A stretch of DNA of 64,000 nucleotides from Gordius sp. MW1 (taxonomy: Eukaryota; Nematomorpha; Gordioida; Gordea; Gordiidae): NCBI GenBank assembly GCA_964036665.1, contig OZ038527.1:17072221-17136220 (forward strand). The letters are read 5' to 3'. A program made the translations under genes and the position numbers. The notes beneath the pieces are model-generated. The model did not search any database and was not told the DNA's origin. It was given only the letters and a program-made list of their open reading frames with translations. Positions 32,341-43,984 of the stretch are shown here, one piece after another (positions within the stretch are counted from its first letter, which is position 1; every line of letters starts with the position of its first letter).

Positions 32341-33310
32341 GATATTGTGTTGTGGTCTTTACTACTTTTAATTCATCTTCTTATATAATATAAGTTATAT
32401 TATCTCATGGTTCAGGTTCAATCCTCATTAATCAGCAATGTGTAAATGTTAGCGAAACTTTATTAAGCATAAAAATAATAAGGTTTGGCACAGGGGTGTA
32501 GCTAAGATATTTTCAAGCGTGAGGAAACTTTTCAAATATTTTATAACGCTTTTGTTTATGTTATCATAAAAATGAAAATATTTCTGAAAAATTACAAAAT
32601 ATATATTGTCATATTTATTGTTCGTTTTTTTATCTCAGAGCGATACTAAATCTTTAATCTAATATGAGCTGAGAAATAATTGCGATAAAATTGTTATGCC
32701 ATATTTATTGATATTCTGACATGATATTTTATTTTGCATATAAGTTATTAGTAACTTTAGCGTGGACTCATTCATGCATTTGTTTATAGATACACAAAAA
32801 ATAGCGTTATATTAGGCACTCGGTCCAAAATAAATATGGAAGATGGGGGTTGAGGCACTCAATAGGCGACACGAAAAACATAATTAAGCCCCATATACTT
32901 TATTTATGTATTAAGGTTAATCACGCACTTCCACCTCCTTCTTAATGCTCAAATAAAGTATTAACAATAGCAACATGAAACACAAAGTCAATCGCACGCG
33001 CTGTTTATTATAGTCCTCCATTTAATTTGTCTAAATTTATAATATAAGATATTTTTCGAGATTTGTTATGTCATATGCAAGACACATAAAATTTAACAGT
33101 ATGATCCTTAACCAGTCAGCCCGTCAAGATATTAAAAAAAAAGATTATTTTTGAGGTGTAAATGTATTGCAAGTCCCGAATTGAAGCATTAATATTTTTA
33201 CATAGATGTACAATTGTACATACTGTTTCGGTAGCAAATGAACTAGATTGCTCAATATTTTTTCCTCTCTCTGCCATGAAACATAAATATTAAATATTGG
33301 CAAAAAACGT
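32340..33310. other. Non-coding; possible solo LTR remnant
   Basis: No gene recognised. The stretch ends at TTGGTGTCAGAAGTGG (about 33311), which looks like a Gypsy-type primer-binding site just inside an LTR. The same TTGGTGTCAGAA follows the LTR ending at 48603. LTR limits here could not be set. Confidence 0.35.
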
Positions 33311-33669
33311 TGGTGTCAGAAGTGGAATCTGAACATAAGCCCTCAATCAAATTGTGAGAAAAGGGAATTCTTAAGAAATTGACTATCCTACCCCAGACCT
33401 CAAAAACGTATTGAACCCATGCTTTCAATGAGTTTTTTGTTCTCTTAATGCTATCAATAAGTGTTAATTGGTGGAGAGAGAATAATTGTTAACAATATAA
33501 GGGGTTAAAAGACATGTTATAGCCACGCCAAAAAAAATTTTTAGGTGGGTCGGCGCGAGGTATTTGGCAAGTTGGTAATAGAATATTTATACCTATAAAC
33601 CGCGAAAGTTAATAACGAAGCAGCATTATTTATATCATCAAAAGATCGGAAGGGATAAAACCTTAATAT

Positions 33670-33790
33670 ATGTGAAAAATCTCCGTCTTGTCTCAAAAAA
33701 ATAAGATGAGACGAGAATTCGAAATTGAGTAGAGATCGAGACGCAAATTTCGACCTCGAGACGAATGAGCGAGATCTCGGTTTAAATTTT
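33670..33790. repeat. GAGACG/CGTCTC word-repeat element
   Basis: A 100-bp patch is packed with degenerate GAGACGAGA, GAGATCGAGACG and CTCGAGACGA words in AT-rich surroundings. It resembles in style the CGGATC element at 16380-17165 and the CGGGCC patches at 42.8 and 51.4 kb. No inverted ends were identified. Confidence 0.5.
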
Positions 33791-33799
33791 TTTATTGAC

Positions 33800-34150
33800 C
33801 TTCTGAATCATAATATAGTAAGTTTATTTACATTTCGGATGTTGAATATAATAAATATAATTAAAATACAAAAATTGGATAATTTACATTCGTAAGTTGA
33901 TTAAATATCAAATCTATACCTGCGCAAAATCCGTATTTTCAAGTTTCAACTTATTGAATAAAGTATAACTCGCCTTTAGGGCATGTAAATAATCTTTATA
34001 TCTATTTAATTCATATTTATATCCTTAGAATATATAATATAAACATAAAGCCTTAAAATGAGGTCTGATGAAGTAATAAATATTACTAAAGACTTTCCAA
34101 ATTTTGCAACTTGATTAATCGGTGGTTACTAATCAAAATAATTAGATAAA
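33800..34150. other. Non-coding AT-rich DNA
   Basis: No gene or structured repeat seen. Confidence 0.3.
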
Positions 34151-34154
34151 TTTG

Positions 34155-34400
34155 TCAACAATGGCTAAACTTGTCCTTGAACGATTCGCTTAGAACGATA
34201 CCGACCCCGTTTTTACGATTTGGTGACCCACTGTTGAATAGTTTGTATCCTTCTCCTAACTCCAGAGTTTTGGTTCCGTTCCACCTCGTCTCTTGTAGAC
34301 AGGCGATGTCTACCTCTCTTCTTTTTAGCATTTGTGCGACCCCGATGCTCTTACCTATCAACGTTCCCACATTCCAGCACGTTATTCGCATTCTTTCCAC
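34155..34400 (-). pseudogene. LINE endonuclease N-terminal fragment (RTE-like)
   Basis: The minus-strand frame MERMRITCWNVGTLIGKS continues VDIACLQETRWNG and NGVGIVLSES. These are the first three blocks of an APE endonuclease, with the normal LQET Glu present. The fragment stops near 34155, so it is a truncated copy unrelated in detail to the 23-26 kb LINE. Confidence 0.8.
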
Positions 34401-34560
34401 AACTAATTTCCTTAACCGCCAACGTTATGAGTTAAGCAGTAACCCTAGTGTATTTTTCATATTGCACGGGTGGGGTATGGAGTGCGCGTCGTTTATGGAG
34501 GACGCCCTAGCTTTCTCTTGTAAAATTTTGTTTAAAACTATCATTATTTTGGAGTTGGTT

Positions 34561-35715
34561 TTTATAATTGGTTACCGACCGCACGCCAACCCTTTACTTT
34601 TTTGTGATATATATATTGTTTATTTGAACGTAAGAACATTATAAAAACGAAGTGTAATAATTCGAAAAATATAAGAGCGGGTATAAAACAAAACAAAAAA
34701 TTATAATTCAAAAGCGTCGCATGTGTCATCTATTAAAAGTGGCCAGCTGTCGGCCAGGGATTTAAAATTGTACTTTGCAATAAAAATACCACTTTTTTGT
34801 TTAAATAAAAAATTTGTGGAATATTTAGATGGCGGGCAGCGACGGCTGATTTCTTTGAAAAGCTTTATGGCGGCCGGACCAAAAGTCCCAGAACACGAGG
34901 CAACGATAGGGGTAAAGATATTAGAGGGTAGGAGGGCCTGGTATTTTACCGTTTTGTGGTGTTCGTTCGGCGAGGGTCAGAGCGTTGTAGTTCTGGTTAG
35001 AGCGGGCGAAAATGTCTATGCAGGTGAAATCCCATTTAAGGGGTAGACCATTTTGCCAAGAGATAAGGGTAGAGCCATCTGGTCGCATCCTTCCCTCCAA
35101 CGAAGGGTCTGACGGCTCTAAAACGGACGGGATATTGGCTTTTTTAAAAGCGGCTTGAATAAGGCTATTTACCTTTTCGTACCTTATGTATTTAAATTTA
35201 TTGTAAAGGCAGTGTAGGGGGTGCCTTGCATAAGTGTCTATGTTCTGGGAGCAGTTGCTGAGGAAATATTCCTTGGAATAGGGATTTCCTCGTCTGAGGG
35301 CGATAAAAAATGCTAGCTCTGAAGCTTTTAACATCAACCCAGAAAGTGAACTAGGATAAGCTTCCAGCCACTTGTGACCCGATCCATCAAAAACCAAAGA
35401 TTTAGAGTTGAAGTGCTGGCGGGCGTCGCAACTCGATAAGAGGTAATCAACGGAGCGCGTTACGAGGCCAGCATCCTAATCCTTTTGTCTTGAGGTTATG
35501 GGGAAGGGGCCCCTGGGTTGACGTTGACAGACCAGACATCTAGAGCTTGTACAAACGATCCTCGCTTGTTGTGATTAATCGGCCGATCAAACCTTGGGCG
35601 GAGAAGTAGCTGGGCGTATGCCTAAGCCGCCAGCTTTGGTAGGTAATGAGGCTTGGAGCCACAAAGTTTTTATAATTGGTTTCCGACCTCATGCCAACCC
35701 TTCACTTTTTGCACA
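34561..35715. repeat. Direct repeat pair flanking the RPD fragment
   Basis: TTTATAATTGGTTACCGACC with GCACGCCAACCCTTTACTTT (34561-34605) recurs in the same orientation as TTTATAATTGGTTTCCGACC with TCATGCCAACCCTTCACTTT (35668-35712). The pair brackets most of the RPD-motif fragment, so both may be parts of a duplicated insertion. Confidence 0.55.
34690..35460 (-). pseudogene. Transposon-derived protein fragment with RPD-WDFT motif
   Basis: The minus-strand frame runs from about 35460 (LLSSCDARQHFNSKSLVFDG) through PSDPSLEGRMRPDGSTLISW and LPLKWDFTCIDIFARS, then shifts by one base near 34950 and continues LLPSNIFTPIVASCSGTFGP to DTCDAFEL and a stop near 34695. The RPD followed by WD(F/V)T resembles a PD-(D/E)XK-like domain common in repetitive reverse-transcriptase-linked proteins of marine invertebrates. 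A second copy lies at 43.2-43.6 kb. It is a dead fragment; the parent element is not identified. Confidence 0.6.
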
Positions 35716-35719
35716 CGGA

Positions 35720-37250
35720 CTTGGGACCGTCGTAGGTAGTGTTATACTATTTCTTCAGGCGCGTAGCGAAGGGGGGGGGGACTTTTCCTCCCCCTTGGAC
35801 AAAATTTGAAATTTTTTTTGATTAACTAAATTAGATGGGTTAAAATATTATAGTTTAGTTGCTTAAAAGATTTTAAGACATTATAAAAGCTGGAAGTATA
35901 ATATATAGAATAAATTTTTTTAATTTAATTTTCGACAAAATGCATTGTAAAATGTGTAGATTGCTATGAAAAAAAAAACTTGATTGACCATTTCTTTCCC
36001 GTGAACACCAGACCGCCCCAGGAAGTGGCTAACTAAGCGATTATGTTTAATATAGTAATTAATTTCTTATATATTTCAATTGTTATAAATATTATGGTTT
36101 TTTGTTACTTAAGCATCTACAGACAAAACATGTGCTTATCCAAACCTAATTGACTATCAAAATAGATATTATTTCTGTTTATCTATCCTATCCTATATGT
36201 ATATAATTTTAAATCCAAAAAATAATCTCTAGACAATGATGTAAATCAGTGGCGTAGCCATGGCCCCCCTAGCAAATATTAAAAAAAATTGATATAAATA
36301 AAATATTGAATTAATTAAAAATATTTAGTCAAATAAAAGACTCACTTATAAATACCTTAAAAGTTTATATTTATTTTAAATTAAATTTTTGGCAAAAAGC
36401 TTTATTTACATTTTTTGTCTTCTTAACACCACATGCATCAATGATCGTAGTTTTTCCATACTTAAGATATTAAAAGCTTAATCATAAAAATGGATGTCAT
36501 GACATCGATGGAATAATTTGGCAATTTTAACGAATCATAGGTAATTCTCCTACTACAGGTGATCGCTAAATGACAATCCCTGGATAAATGAAAAATCAAA
36601 GACGATTTATTATAATGTCCTCAATTTATACACAGAATTAATACCTTTCTAAATTATTATATTTGTCTAAAATTATCTGCTGGAACTCATCACGGTTTGA
36701 TAACTAAATTGCCCACCAAGGGCAGCCGAACCCTTTAATTGCTTTATTCACTAATGTTGTCCTAACTGCCGGGCCTAAAATGAAGATTTTACATTTAACT
36801 ATTAATTTTGTCTTATTCTCGAAAATTTTTGAATTTATTGTAGAATTTTTATAAATAAAAAAGTGACAAAAAATAGTAAACTATATAAAAAATCAAATTG
36901 TTATGGTGCCCGCCCAGGCCTACTTGTAAATCTTAATTTACGACCGTTGCCTGCTCAGTCCCTTGGCTGAGTGGGCCCATCAGCGGGCCCGACTTTTAAG
37001 GATTTATTCTCAACTCGTCTATTGCACAATTCATATATTGCACAAAAATTGTAATTTAAACATTATCATAAATTATATCTATTATATATAACATAACAAT
37101 ATTAAATATTGTAAATGCATAATAACTTATTAAAGCGTTTAATTTAAACTACAAAAGAAAATATATAAGCAGCAATAAAAATTCAGACTTCATAGATATA
37201 TATGCTTAATATGTAAGAAAATATATATGCAGCAATAAAAAAGTTAATCT
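35720..37250. other. Non-coding with repeat debris
   Basis: It contains GCGTAGC plus G-run fragments (35757-35785) and CAGTGGCGTAGCCATGG plus C-run (36247-36270), both looking like isolated ends of the hAT-like G/C-run MITE family. Near 36905-37000 a GC-richer patch has GGCTGAGTGGGCCCATCAGC and inverted GGGCCC-type words. No gene recognised. Confidence 0.4.
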
Positions 37251-37259
37251 TATATATTA

Positions 37260-37460
37260 AACTCGGGCCTATGGCCCTCGTGGGAAGGGAAGGGGGGGGG
37301 AAGGGAAGAGGGAAGAGGTGCAGGAGGGAAGGGGGAACGAAACTCATCTATACTCCGTATAAAAGTAGCATACTTGCTATGCAATTTATGGGCGAGAAAG
37401 GTGGAAAGGGGCGAGATAGGTGGAAAGGGGCGAGAATGCATATAGTGGGGGGGGGGGGGT
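37260..37460. repeat. G-rich low-complexity tract
   Basis: A run of GGGAAGGG-type words ends in a 14-base G run (37447-37460). It includes TTGCTATGCAATTTATGGGC (37376-37395), a phrase that recurs at 40.63 and 43.86 kb. Confidence 0.6.
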
Positions 37461-37869
37461 ATAAAATGCAAAATGATTAGTTAATTACACAGCTCTACAA
37501 ATATTGACTTTGTTATTCCATACTGTTATCTAGCCTATAATTTTGATAGAGAATTTTGCGCTGATTAATAATGTGTTTTTAGTTTTTTTCCAAAACCTCC
37601 CGTTTTTTAGATAAACGAGGTTGAAGGTGCAAAAATGCCCATTTTACCCCTTTTTGAGGCTCAATAGCCACGAAATTTTTAATTTATATCAAAAAATATT
37701 AATTTATTCCTGTATATTAAAGTTTCATCTATACGTCCATTATTTTATTTTTTTTATATCACCCTTATATTTAAATTTATTTGCGTTTACGTAAACACCT
37801 TCCCCTTATCAAAATTCGCCCCGTTATGTCTGGAAAAAGAAGTACATTAGAGTTCATACACACGCGCTG

Positions 37870-37995
37870 TTTACTATCACATCTCTCTCTCCCTTTCTCC
37901 ATCTCTTCCACTCCCGCCCCCATATCTATCCAAGCACACATGAAGGGGGCGGGAGTGGAGGAGAAAGAGAGATTAGGTGAAGGGAGAGAGATTCC
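37870..37995. repeat. Large imperfect palindrome (hairpin)
   Basis: CTCTCTCTCCCTTTCTCCAT through CCACTCCCGCCCCC is mirrored by GGGGGCGGGAGTGGAGGAGA through AGAGAG, with a loop of about 20 bases at 37922-37942. Arms are roughly 50 bp. No coding content. Confidence 0.65.
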
Positions 37996-38089
37996 ATATT
38001 CTATAAAATGTTTATGATAAAATATATAAAAATCTATCGAATAGCACTTTTACTTTAAAATTTTCAAAAATTGCATATAAGAGCACTCC

Positions 38090-40268
38090 AATTCTCATGT
38101 TATTTAAAGCGTTGTAATGTTCTTAAATATTTACATATTTAGTTTTTAATTTGACAATGTCACACTCGTCTTAAAATTTAAGAACAAATTAACGATATGG
38201 GCTCTTTATTTAAGATAACATTATAAATGTTGCAGTAATTGTTACAAATGATATAAGTTTTTTACGTTTATATGATAGACTTTTGCAGACTTCAAATTTG
38301 TATAAATGTGAAAAAACAATGTTAACGTTAACTTAATAAAGAAAGCAAAGGTTCATTAAAGAAAAATTATTTAATCTTCTTAATCTTCTTCTTCGGCTAA
38401 ATTTTTGTATTAAATAGTTTGTCATTATTTATTCTAACTTAGGTCATCGAATGGATCACTTCCACTACATTAAAATATAAATTTAACAACTTAGATAACT
38501 TACAAAATCCGGATGTTGTCACTAAAAAAATTTATGTAAATTTAGCAATGTAAAAACAAAATATTTTTCAATAAAATATAAAGTCAAAGCACAAGCAGAA
38601 TTTCTATATTAGGATTTTTAAATTAAAAGTCTTAAATAATTTCAAATATAATTTATAGAATTTTTATTTATTTTAAGTCCAAATAAATAAATCACATAAG
38701 ATTCTATACGAAGCTCTGGACAAAAAGTTAGGTAAAAAAGGTTTTCGATCAAACCCATTTTATTTAACACTAAATTCAGTCTTACAACTTTTTAAAAAAA
38801 TAGGAAAACAAATCTCATTACTATCCCATGATAACTGCGAATCGTTTTTTATACGACAGAAAACGGCATAACTATCTGTAAATATAATTCAATAACCATA
38901 GCGGAATGTTTTCCCGATATTTACGATTTTTAATTTTTTAATTTATTTATCTCACCTTCACAAAATATGTAATTCTCTTTATTAAAAAGATAAAATATCG
39001 CAACATTTATATAAATACTTAGGATAATCATTGACTCCATCGAATGTGTTAATAAGCACCTTTTCAACTCTTCTTTTGACATGATCTCTTCCATAATTTG
39101 CCGCAGTCACATGATCTTTATATGAGAATAAAATTTAACAATTATTCTAAATACTTTTCAAGTCACATAACAGTGTCATGGAAATAAGAGCCAAACAAAC
39201 GATGGCAGAAAATTTGTTCATATTAGGTTTGAAAGCGAAAAAAATTAAGAGCAAAATAATTACAAATACTAAGTGTGGGCGTTTAAATATCTCCTAACAT
39301 CTTAACGATTATTGGAAATAGATGTTTGTTATTATTAACTAACGTCTACAAGCTGAACAAATAAACGAGCTTAAATCGAAGAGTTAGTTATAAGAATAGT
39401 GTGAATCATCTTTATTTCTTGGTAAAGCTAATTAAATGCGTCAAGATGCCTTTACAAACCTAAATAGCACAAAATAGGGTAGCATACAAAAATTGTTTGT
39501 TCAACAGGTCCATTCTGTGTATAGGTAGTATAATATAATTAACCTTGCTAAAATTGTTTAACTGCATAAAAAGGCACTAGATATGAAAATTGTTTAAATA
39601 ATTGGGCCAATAACATGTTTCAAGCTTATATCTCATGTATATTAGTTGATGTTGTTTCATTCTTACTTTATTCTCGAATAAGCATAAATTTTATGCCTTT
39701 TGCATTTATAATATCTTTTACTGTATTTTACCAAAAAATCTATTAAAAGTTTCCTTTTTCTAAATTCACAAGTTCATTTGCAAAAAAATTTTTTGACCTC
39801 CCATCTCTAATAAATAGCAATATTATAGACTATAGGGATAGTTTCATCTATCTGAATACTTAATAATTCACCTTTGAAATCTTGATAAACTTTTCAGCTA
39901 TATATTCTAACTATGCAATCAATTAAAAATAGAGATTTTTACCTTCGGGGCAGATAACATTGGACCTCGTTTAAAATCTATAAGAAATAGTGTTGATAAG
40001 GAATTTGATCAAAGAAATTATAGGATTTAGATAAAAAATCTCGATTCGCCAAGAGAAAAATTTCGTTATAATATTGATTCCTTCTTTTAAAAACTAAATG
40101 AACAATTTTCGATACAAATAATTTCTATCTTGCTTTCAAACCCTGATATGCCATGTCATTTATTATGCCAGAAACTCAAGGAATTTTTTGGCTTAATTTT
40201 ACATTAGTCACATGGCACAAACATCAACCGTTAATCAGAATTTAATTTACGGTATAAGAAGTTATCTC
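38090..40268 (-). repeat. Left arm of inverted-repeat locus, one decayed peptide-gene unit
   Basis: Read on the minus strand, this arm is collinear with 51540-57265: the upstream flank (40268 to about 39560), one unit of the repeat and its downstream flank (to about 38090). Several hundred bases on each side of the gene match with scattered differences, so the whole locus was duplicated in inverted orientation. The right arm later amplified to four units or this one was reduced. Confidence 0.8.
38380..39221 (-). pseudogene. Decayed inverted copy of the secreted acidic-peptide gene
   Basis: All five exon positions can be found on the minus strand. Exon 1 (from ATG at 39221) keeps the signal-peptide text MNKFSAIVCLALISM. 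Exon 2 keeps parts of the second coding block, but its donor has changed from gtaag to ctaag. Exon 3 has a 12-base-scale deletion, exon 4 lacks one base (frameshift), and exon 5 ends early at an in-frame TAA (38380-38382), losing the tyrosine-rich tail. Lost splice site, frameshift and premature stop make it a pseudogene. Confidence 0.8.
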
Positions 40269-42782
40269 AAACACAAGAAGCTCTTATCGTCCTAACGTCT
40301 TTTTTATATGTTGGCCTGTTTCCCCATAAGCTAGTGCACCAACGAAAGAAATTTTTCGATACTTAGTTGATTTAAACCTTATTTAAGAAACACAAGCGCT
40401 TAGCCAGAATTAAGGGGGGGGGGAGCTGGCAATTTTGTTTAACATTGTAATTAAAAATAAAAATTAAACAACCTAAAAGCGCATTTGCTCATCTGGTCTA
40501 TCGCTCAAAGGATCTACAACCAATCAAAATGTAGTTCAAATTGGCAAAGCATGCTTATAACTAACTATTTTTATATTTATTCATGTTATAAACGTTATAA
40601 TTGCAAAAACTTATATTAAGCATATTAATTGCTATGCAATTTATGGGCTCGCTTCCGTTGTCCGTTCGTCCGTTGTCCGTCCGTCAGTTGTCCTTCCAAC
40701 GTTCTGAATTGCTAGTTCGATACCCGGAGAGGGCAAATCTTATTTTTTTTTAAATTAAATCAATAAATCGTTCTTGTTAATACCATTGAAAATATGACTT
40801 TTTGACCGTGTCCTAGCTACTGACCAATGAAAAAAATGACATTGGCCAAATTGTGACTCAAATTTTTTTTTCTTTTTTGAATTGGTATATTAGGTTAACA
40901 TTGATAAACCCTATGCCCTCCAATAGAAGGGCCTATGCCTCTTATGATAAGGATCCCTGTGCACCCCCCCCCCTACAAGAGCCTATGCCTCTACTGATGT
41001 GGGTTCAAATCCCGGCGAGGACAAATTCTTAACTGCTGGTTTGATAACCGGAGAGGGCAAATATTTTTTTTAAATTAAATTAATATATTGTTCTTGTTAA
41101 TACCATTAGTAATATGACTTTATGACCGTGTCCTGGCTACTGACCAATGAAAAAATGACCATTGGCTAAATTGTGATTCGAAAGTTTTTTTCTCGTTTTT
41201 GAATTGGTATATTAGGTTAACATTGATTTTTAATTATAAGCTAGAGAAAAAATTTGATCTTAATCTCACTTTGGCCAGTGGTCATTTTTATTATTGGTCA
41301 GTAGGCAGCAAACGGCCAAATAGCCTATATTTAAAATATAGAAAAAAGAATTGCTACACTTTGGTCAATGGTTTTTTTTATTGGTCAGTAGCCAGGACAT
41401 GGTCAAAAAGAATATAAATACAAAAGAGACGAAAAAAAAGGAAAAAAAATTTTGATTTATATTTTGGCCAATGGTCATTTTTTTACTGGTCAGTACGGTC
41501 AAAAAGGATATAAATACATAAGAGACGAAAAAAACGAAAAAAAATTCGATTTATACTCTGGCCAACGGTCATTTTTTTATTGGTCAGTAGCCAGGACACG
41601 GTGAAAAAGTCATATTATCAATGGTATTAACAAGAACAATATATTAATTTAATTTAAAAAAAAATATTTGCCCTCTCCGGGTGTCAAACCAGCAATTAAG
41701 AATTTGCCCTCGGCGGGATTTGAACCCACATCAGTAGAGGCATAGGCTTATGTAGTAGGGGGCCACAGGGACCAATATCAGTAGAGGCATAGGCCCTTTT
41801 AGGGGAGGGCATAGGGTAATCAATGTTAACCTAATATACCAATTCTAAAACGAAAAAAAAATATCGAATCACAATTTGGCCAATGGTCATTTTTTTCATT
41901 GGTCAATAGCCAGAACACGGTCAAAAAGACACATTATTAATGGTATTAACAAGAACAATATATTAATTTAATTTAAAAAAAAATTTTGCCGTCTCCAAGG
42001 TATCGAACCAGCAATTAAGGATTTGACCTCGCCGGGATTCGAGTCCAAATCAGTAGAGGCATAGGCTTTTGTAGGGGGGGGGGCACAGAGACCCTTATCA
42101 GTAGAGTCATAAACCCTTCTAGGGGAGGGCATAGGGTTTATCAATGTTAACCTAATATACCAATGCAAAAACGAAAAAAAAATTTCGAATCACAATTTGG
42201 CCAATGTTTTTTCATTGGTCAGTAGCCAGGACACGGTCAAAAAATCACATTATCAAAGGTATTAACAAGAACAATATATTAATTTAATTAAAAAAAAATT
42301 TGCCCTTTCCGGGTATCGAACCAGCAATTCAGAACGTTGGAAGGACAACGGACATCGGACGGACAACAAAAAGCGAGCCCATAAATTGCATGGCAATTAA
42401 TATGCTTAATATAAGTTTTTGCAACCTTATAAAGCGTTTATAACATAAATAATATAAAAATAGTTAGTTATAAGCATGCTTTGCAAATTTGAACTACATT
42501 TTGATTGGTTGTGGATCCTTGGGGATAGACCAGATGAGCAAATGCGCTTTTAGGTTGTTTAATTTTTATTTTTAATTATACAATGTTAAACAAAATTTTT
42601 GCCAGCTCCCCCTCCTTTAATTCTGGCTACGCGCCTGTGTTTCCTAAATAAGGTTTAAATCTACTGAGTATCGAAAAATTTCTCTTATTGGTGCACTGGC
42701 TTATGGAGAAACAGGCCAACATATAAAAAAGACGTTAGGACGATAAGAGCATCCTTGAGATGAGGTTTCCTGTGTTTGAGAC
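40269..42782. mobile_element. Foldback element with arms of about 1.1 kb
   Basis: Left arm 40269 to about 41500 and right arm about 41560-42782 are inverted copies: GCTCTTATCGTCCTAACGTC, TTATATGTTGGCCTGTTTC, TTTCGATACTTAGTTGATTT, GATCTACAACCAATCAAAAT and TTGCTATGCAATTTATGGGC all recur on the opposite strand in mirrored order. The interior has repeated modules: TTGGTATATTAGGTTAACAT, ACCATTGGCCAAATTGTGA and tRNA T-arm-like GGTTCGATACCCGG or GGGTTCAAATCCCGG. No transposase. It interrupts the left arm of the peptide locus: the flanks on both sides are contiguous around 51.53 kb. Confidence 0.85.
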
Positions 42783-42784
42783 AG

Positions 42785-42925
42785 AGACCAGATTGCCCGG
42801 CCCGCTGCCCGAACAGGCCCGGCCCGGCCTGTGGGCCGGGTAACTGTTTTAAATTTTTATTTTCGGGCGGGCCCCGCGGGCACGAAGAGATAGGATTCGG
42901 GCAATTCGGGCTTAATGAGATTTTT
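42785..42925. repeat. CGGGCC word-repeat patch
   Basis: Dense GCCCGGCCCG, CGGGCGGGCC and TTCGGGCAATTCGGGCTTAA words lie in otherwise AT-rich DNA. The same material occurs inverted at 51385-51525, as expected for the two arms of the locus. Confidence 0.7.
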
Positions 42926-42939
42926 TAAATAGTGTAGAA

Positions 42940-43220
42940 GGAGTGTATTAATTTGTTACTTTTTATTTAATTGCATATGAAAATGCTAAAAAAAGTTAAA
43001 AACTGGATTTCACCATCACAAAGTTTCTCCAATTAGCCTTTATTATTCCCTTATCATTCGTCGCTTTCGCTAAGTTACTACAGTAAGTTTTAACAGAGCA
43101 CAGATTGACTACAACGCAACCACAGTCTATTATACACAATCTCTCATTGCGGTACAGTGACTCCCATTGTTTTTTTATTAGGTAGAACCTTTATATAAAA
43201 AATATAAAACACAATCATTA
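42940..43220. other. Non-coding; start of a segment repeated at 49.99 kb
   Basis: ACGCAACCACAGTCTATTAT through GGTACAGTGACTCCCATTGT (43094-43172) is repeated in the same orientation at 50002-50061. Confidence 0.6.
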
Positions 43221-43224
43221 AATA

Positions 43225-43620
43225 AATAAAAAGCGTGACTACTCGTCATCTTCATCGAGGGCCAGAGGCCAGGTGTCGGAATATGCCTTATAATGTATTT
43301 GGCTATTAAAATTCCTATTTTTTGGCGCAAAAGAAAACTTGCCGAGTATTTTCCTTCGGGAGATCTTTTTCCATCAATTTAAAGAAGGCTAATGCCTGTT
43401 TGCCAAAAGTGGCAGAACAAGAAGCCACGATAGGGATAAAAATTTTAGAAGGAATTATATCACGGTATTTATGAGTTTTGCGTGCTTCCGCTAGAGCTAA
43501 TGGGTCAGCGTTATTGTTAGAGAGCGTAAATACGTCGAAAGTCCCAAGATAGGAACTTACCATCCTCCCATGGAATTGTGGATGTTCCATCGGGGCGCAT
43601 TCTACCCTCAAGACATGTTC
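43225..43620 (-). pseudogene. Second RPD-WDF transposon protein fragment
   Basis: On the minus strand it reads LEGRMRPDGTSTIPWEDGK and LSWDF, then shifts frame and continues NADPLALAEARKTHKYRDII, PSKIFIPIVASCSATFGKQ, ALAFFKLMEKDLP to a stop near 43315. It is homologous along its length to 34.7-35.1 kb. Frameshifted and truncated. Confidence 0.65.
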
Positions 43621-43860
43621 CCCCCCCCATCATCTCTCTCATTGATTAGTTAGACGCATCATAATGTATACGCGTAGTCCCTCTCTCCCCCCCCCCCCCC
43701 CCCCATCGCTCTCTCCCCGATTTATTATAGTGATATGCTAACACGAGTATTTCCCTCATTATCTCTCTCGTATTGATTTGTTAGACGCGTAGTAATACAT
43801 ACGCGTGTGGCCATGTTGTGGTCACGTGTCTCCCCACATCATCTCTCTCTTCGCTGTATT
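43615..43860. repeat. CT-rich segment directly repeated at 50.06-50.30 kb
   Basis: CATGTTCCCCCC, CATCATCTCTCTCATTGATT, TTATTATAGTGATATGCTAA and CATACGCGTGTGGCCATGTT occur in both places in the same order. The 43.6-kb copy has extra poly-C (43688-43704). Confidence 0.8.
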
Positions 43861-43984
43861 AATTGCTATGCAATTTATGGGCTCACTTTCCATTTGTTTA
43901 TGTCACGCTCGGAATGTATTGTCTTGCACCGAATGTCTTGTCACGCTTTTCGTTGTGTTTACCATTGAGAATTCGAATAAGCCA

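Noticed and set aside
34171-35046. Plus-strand open frames of 157 and 107 codons
   Set aside because: They are antisense to the LINE endonuclease fragment and the RPD-motif fragment, which carry recognisable motifs on the minus strand.
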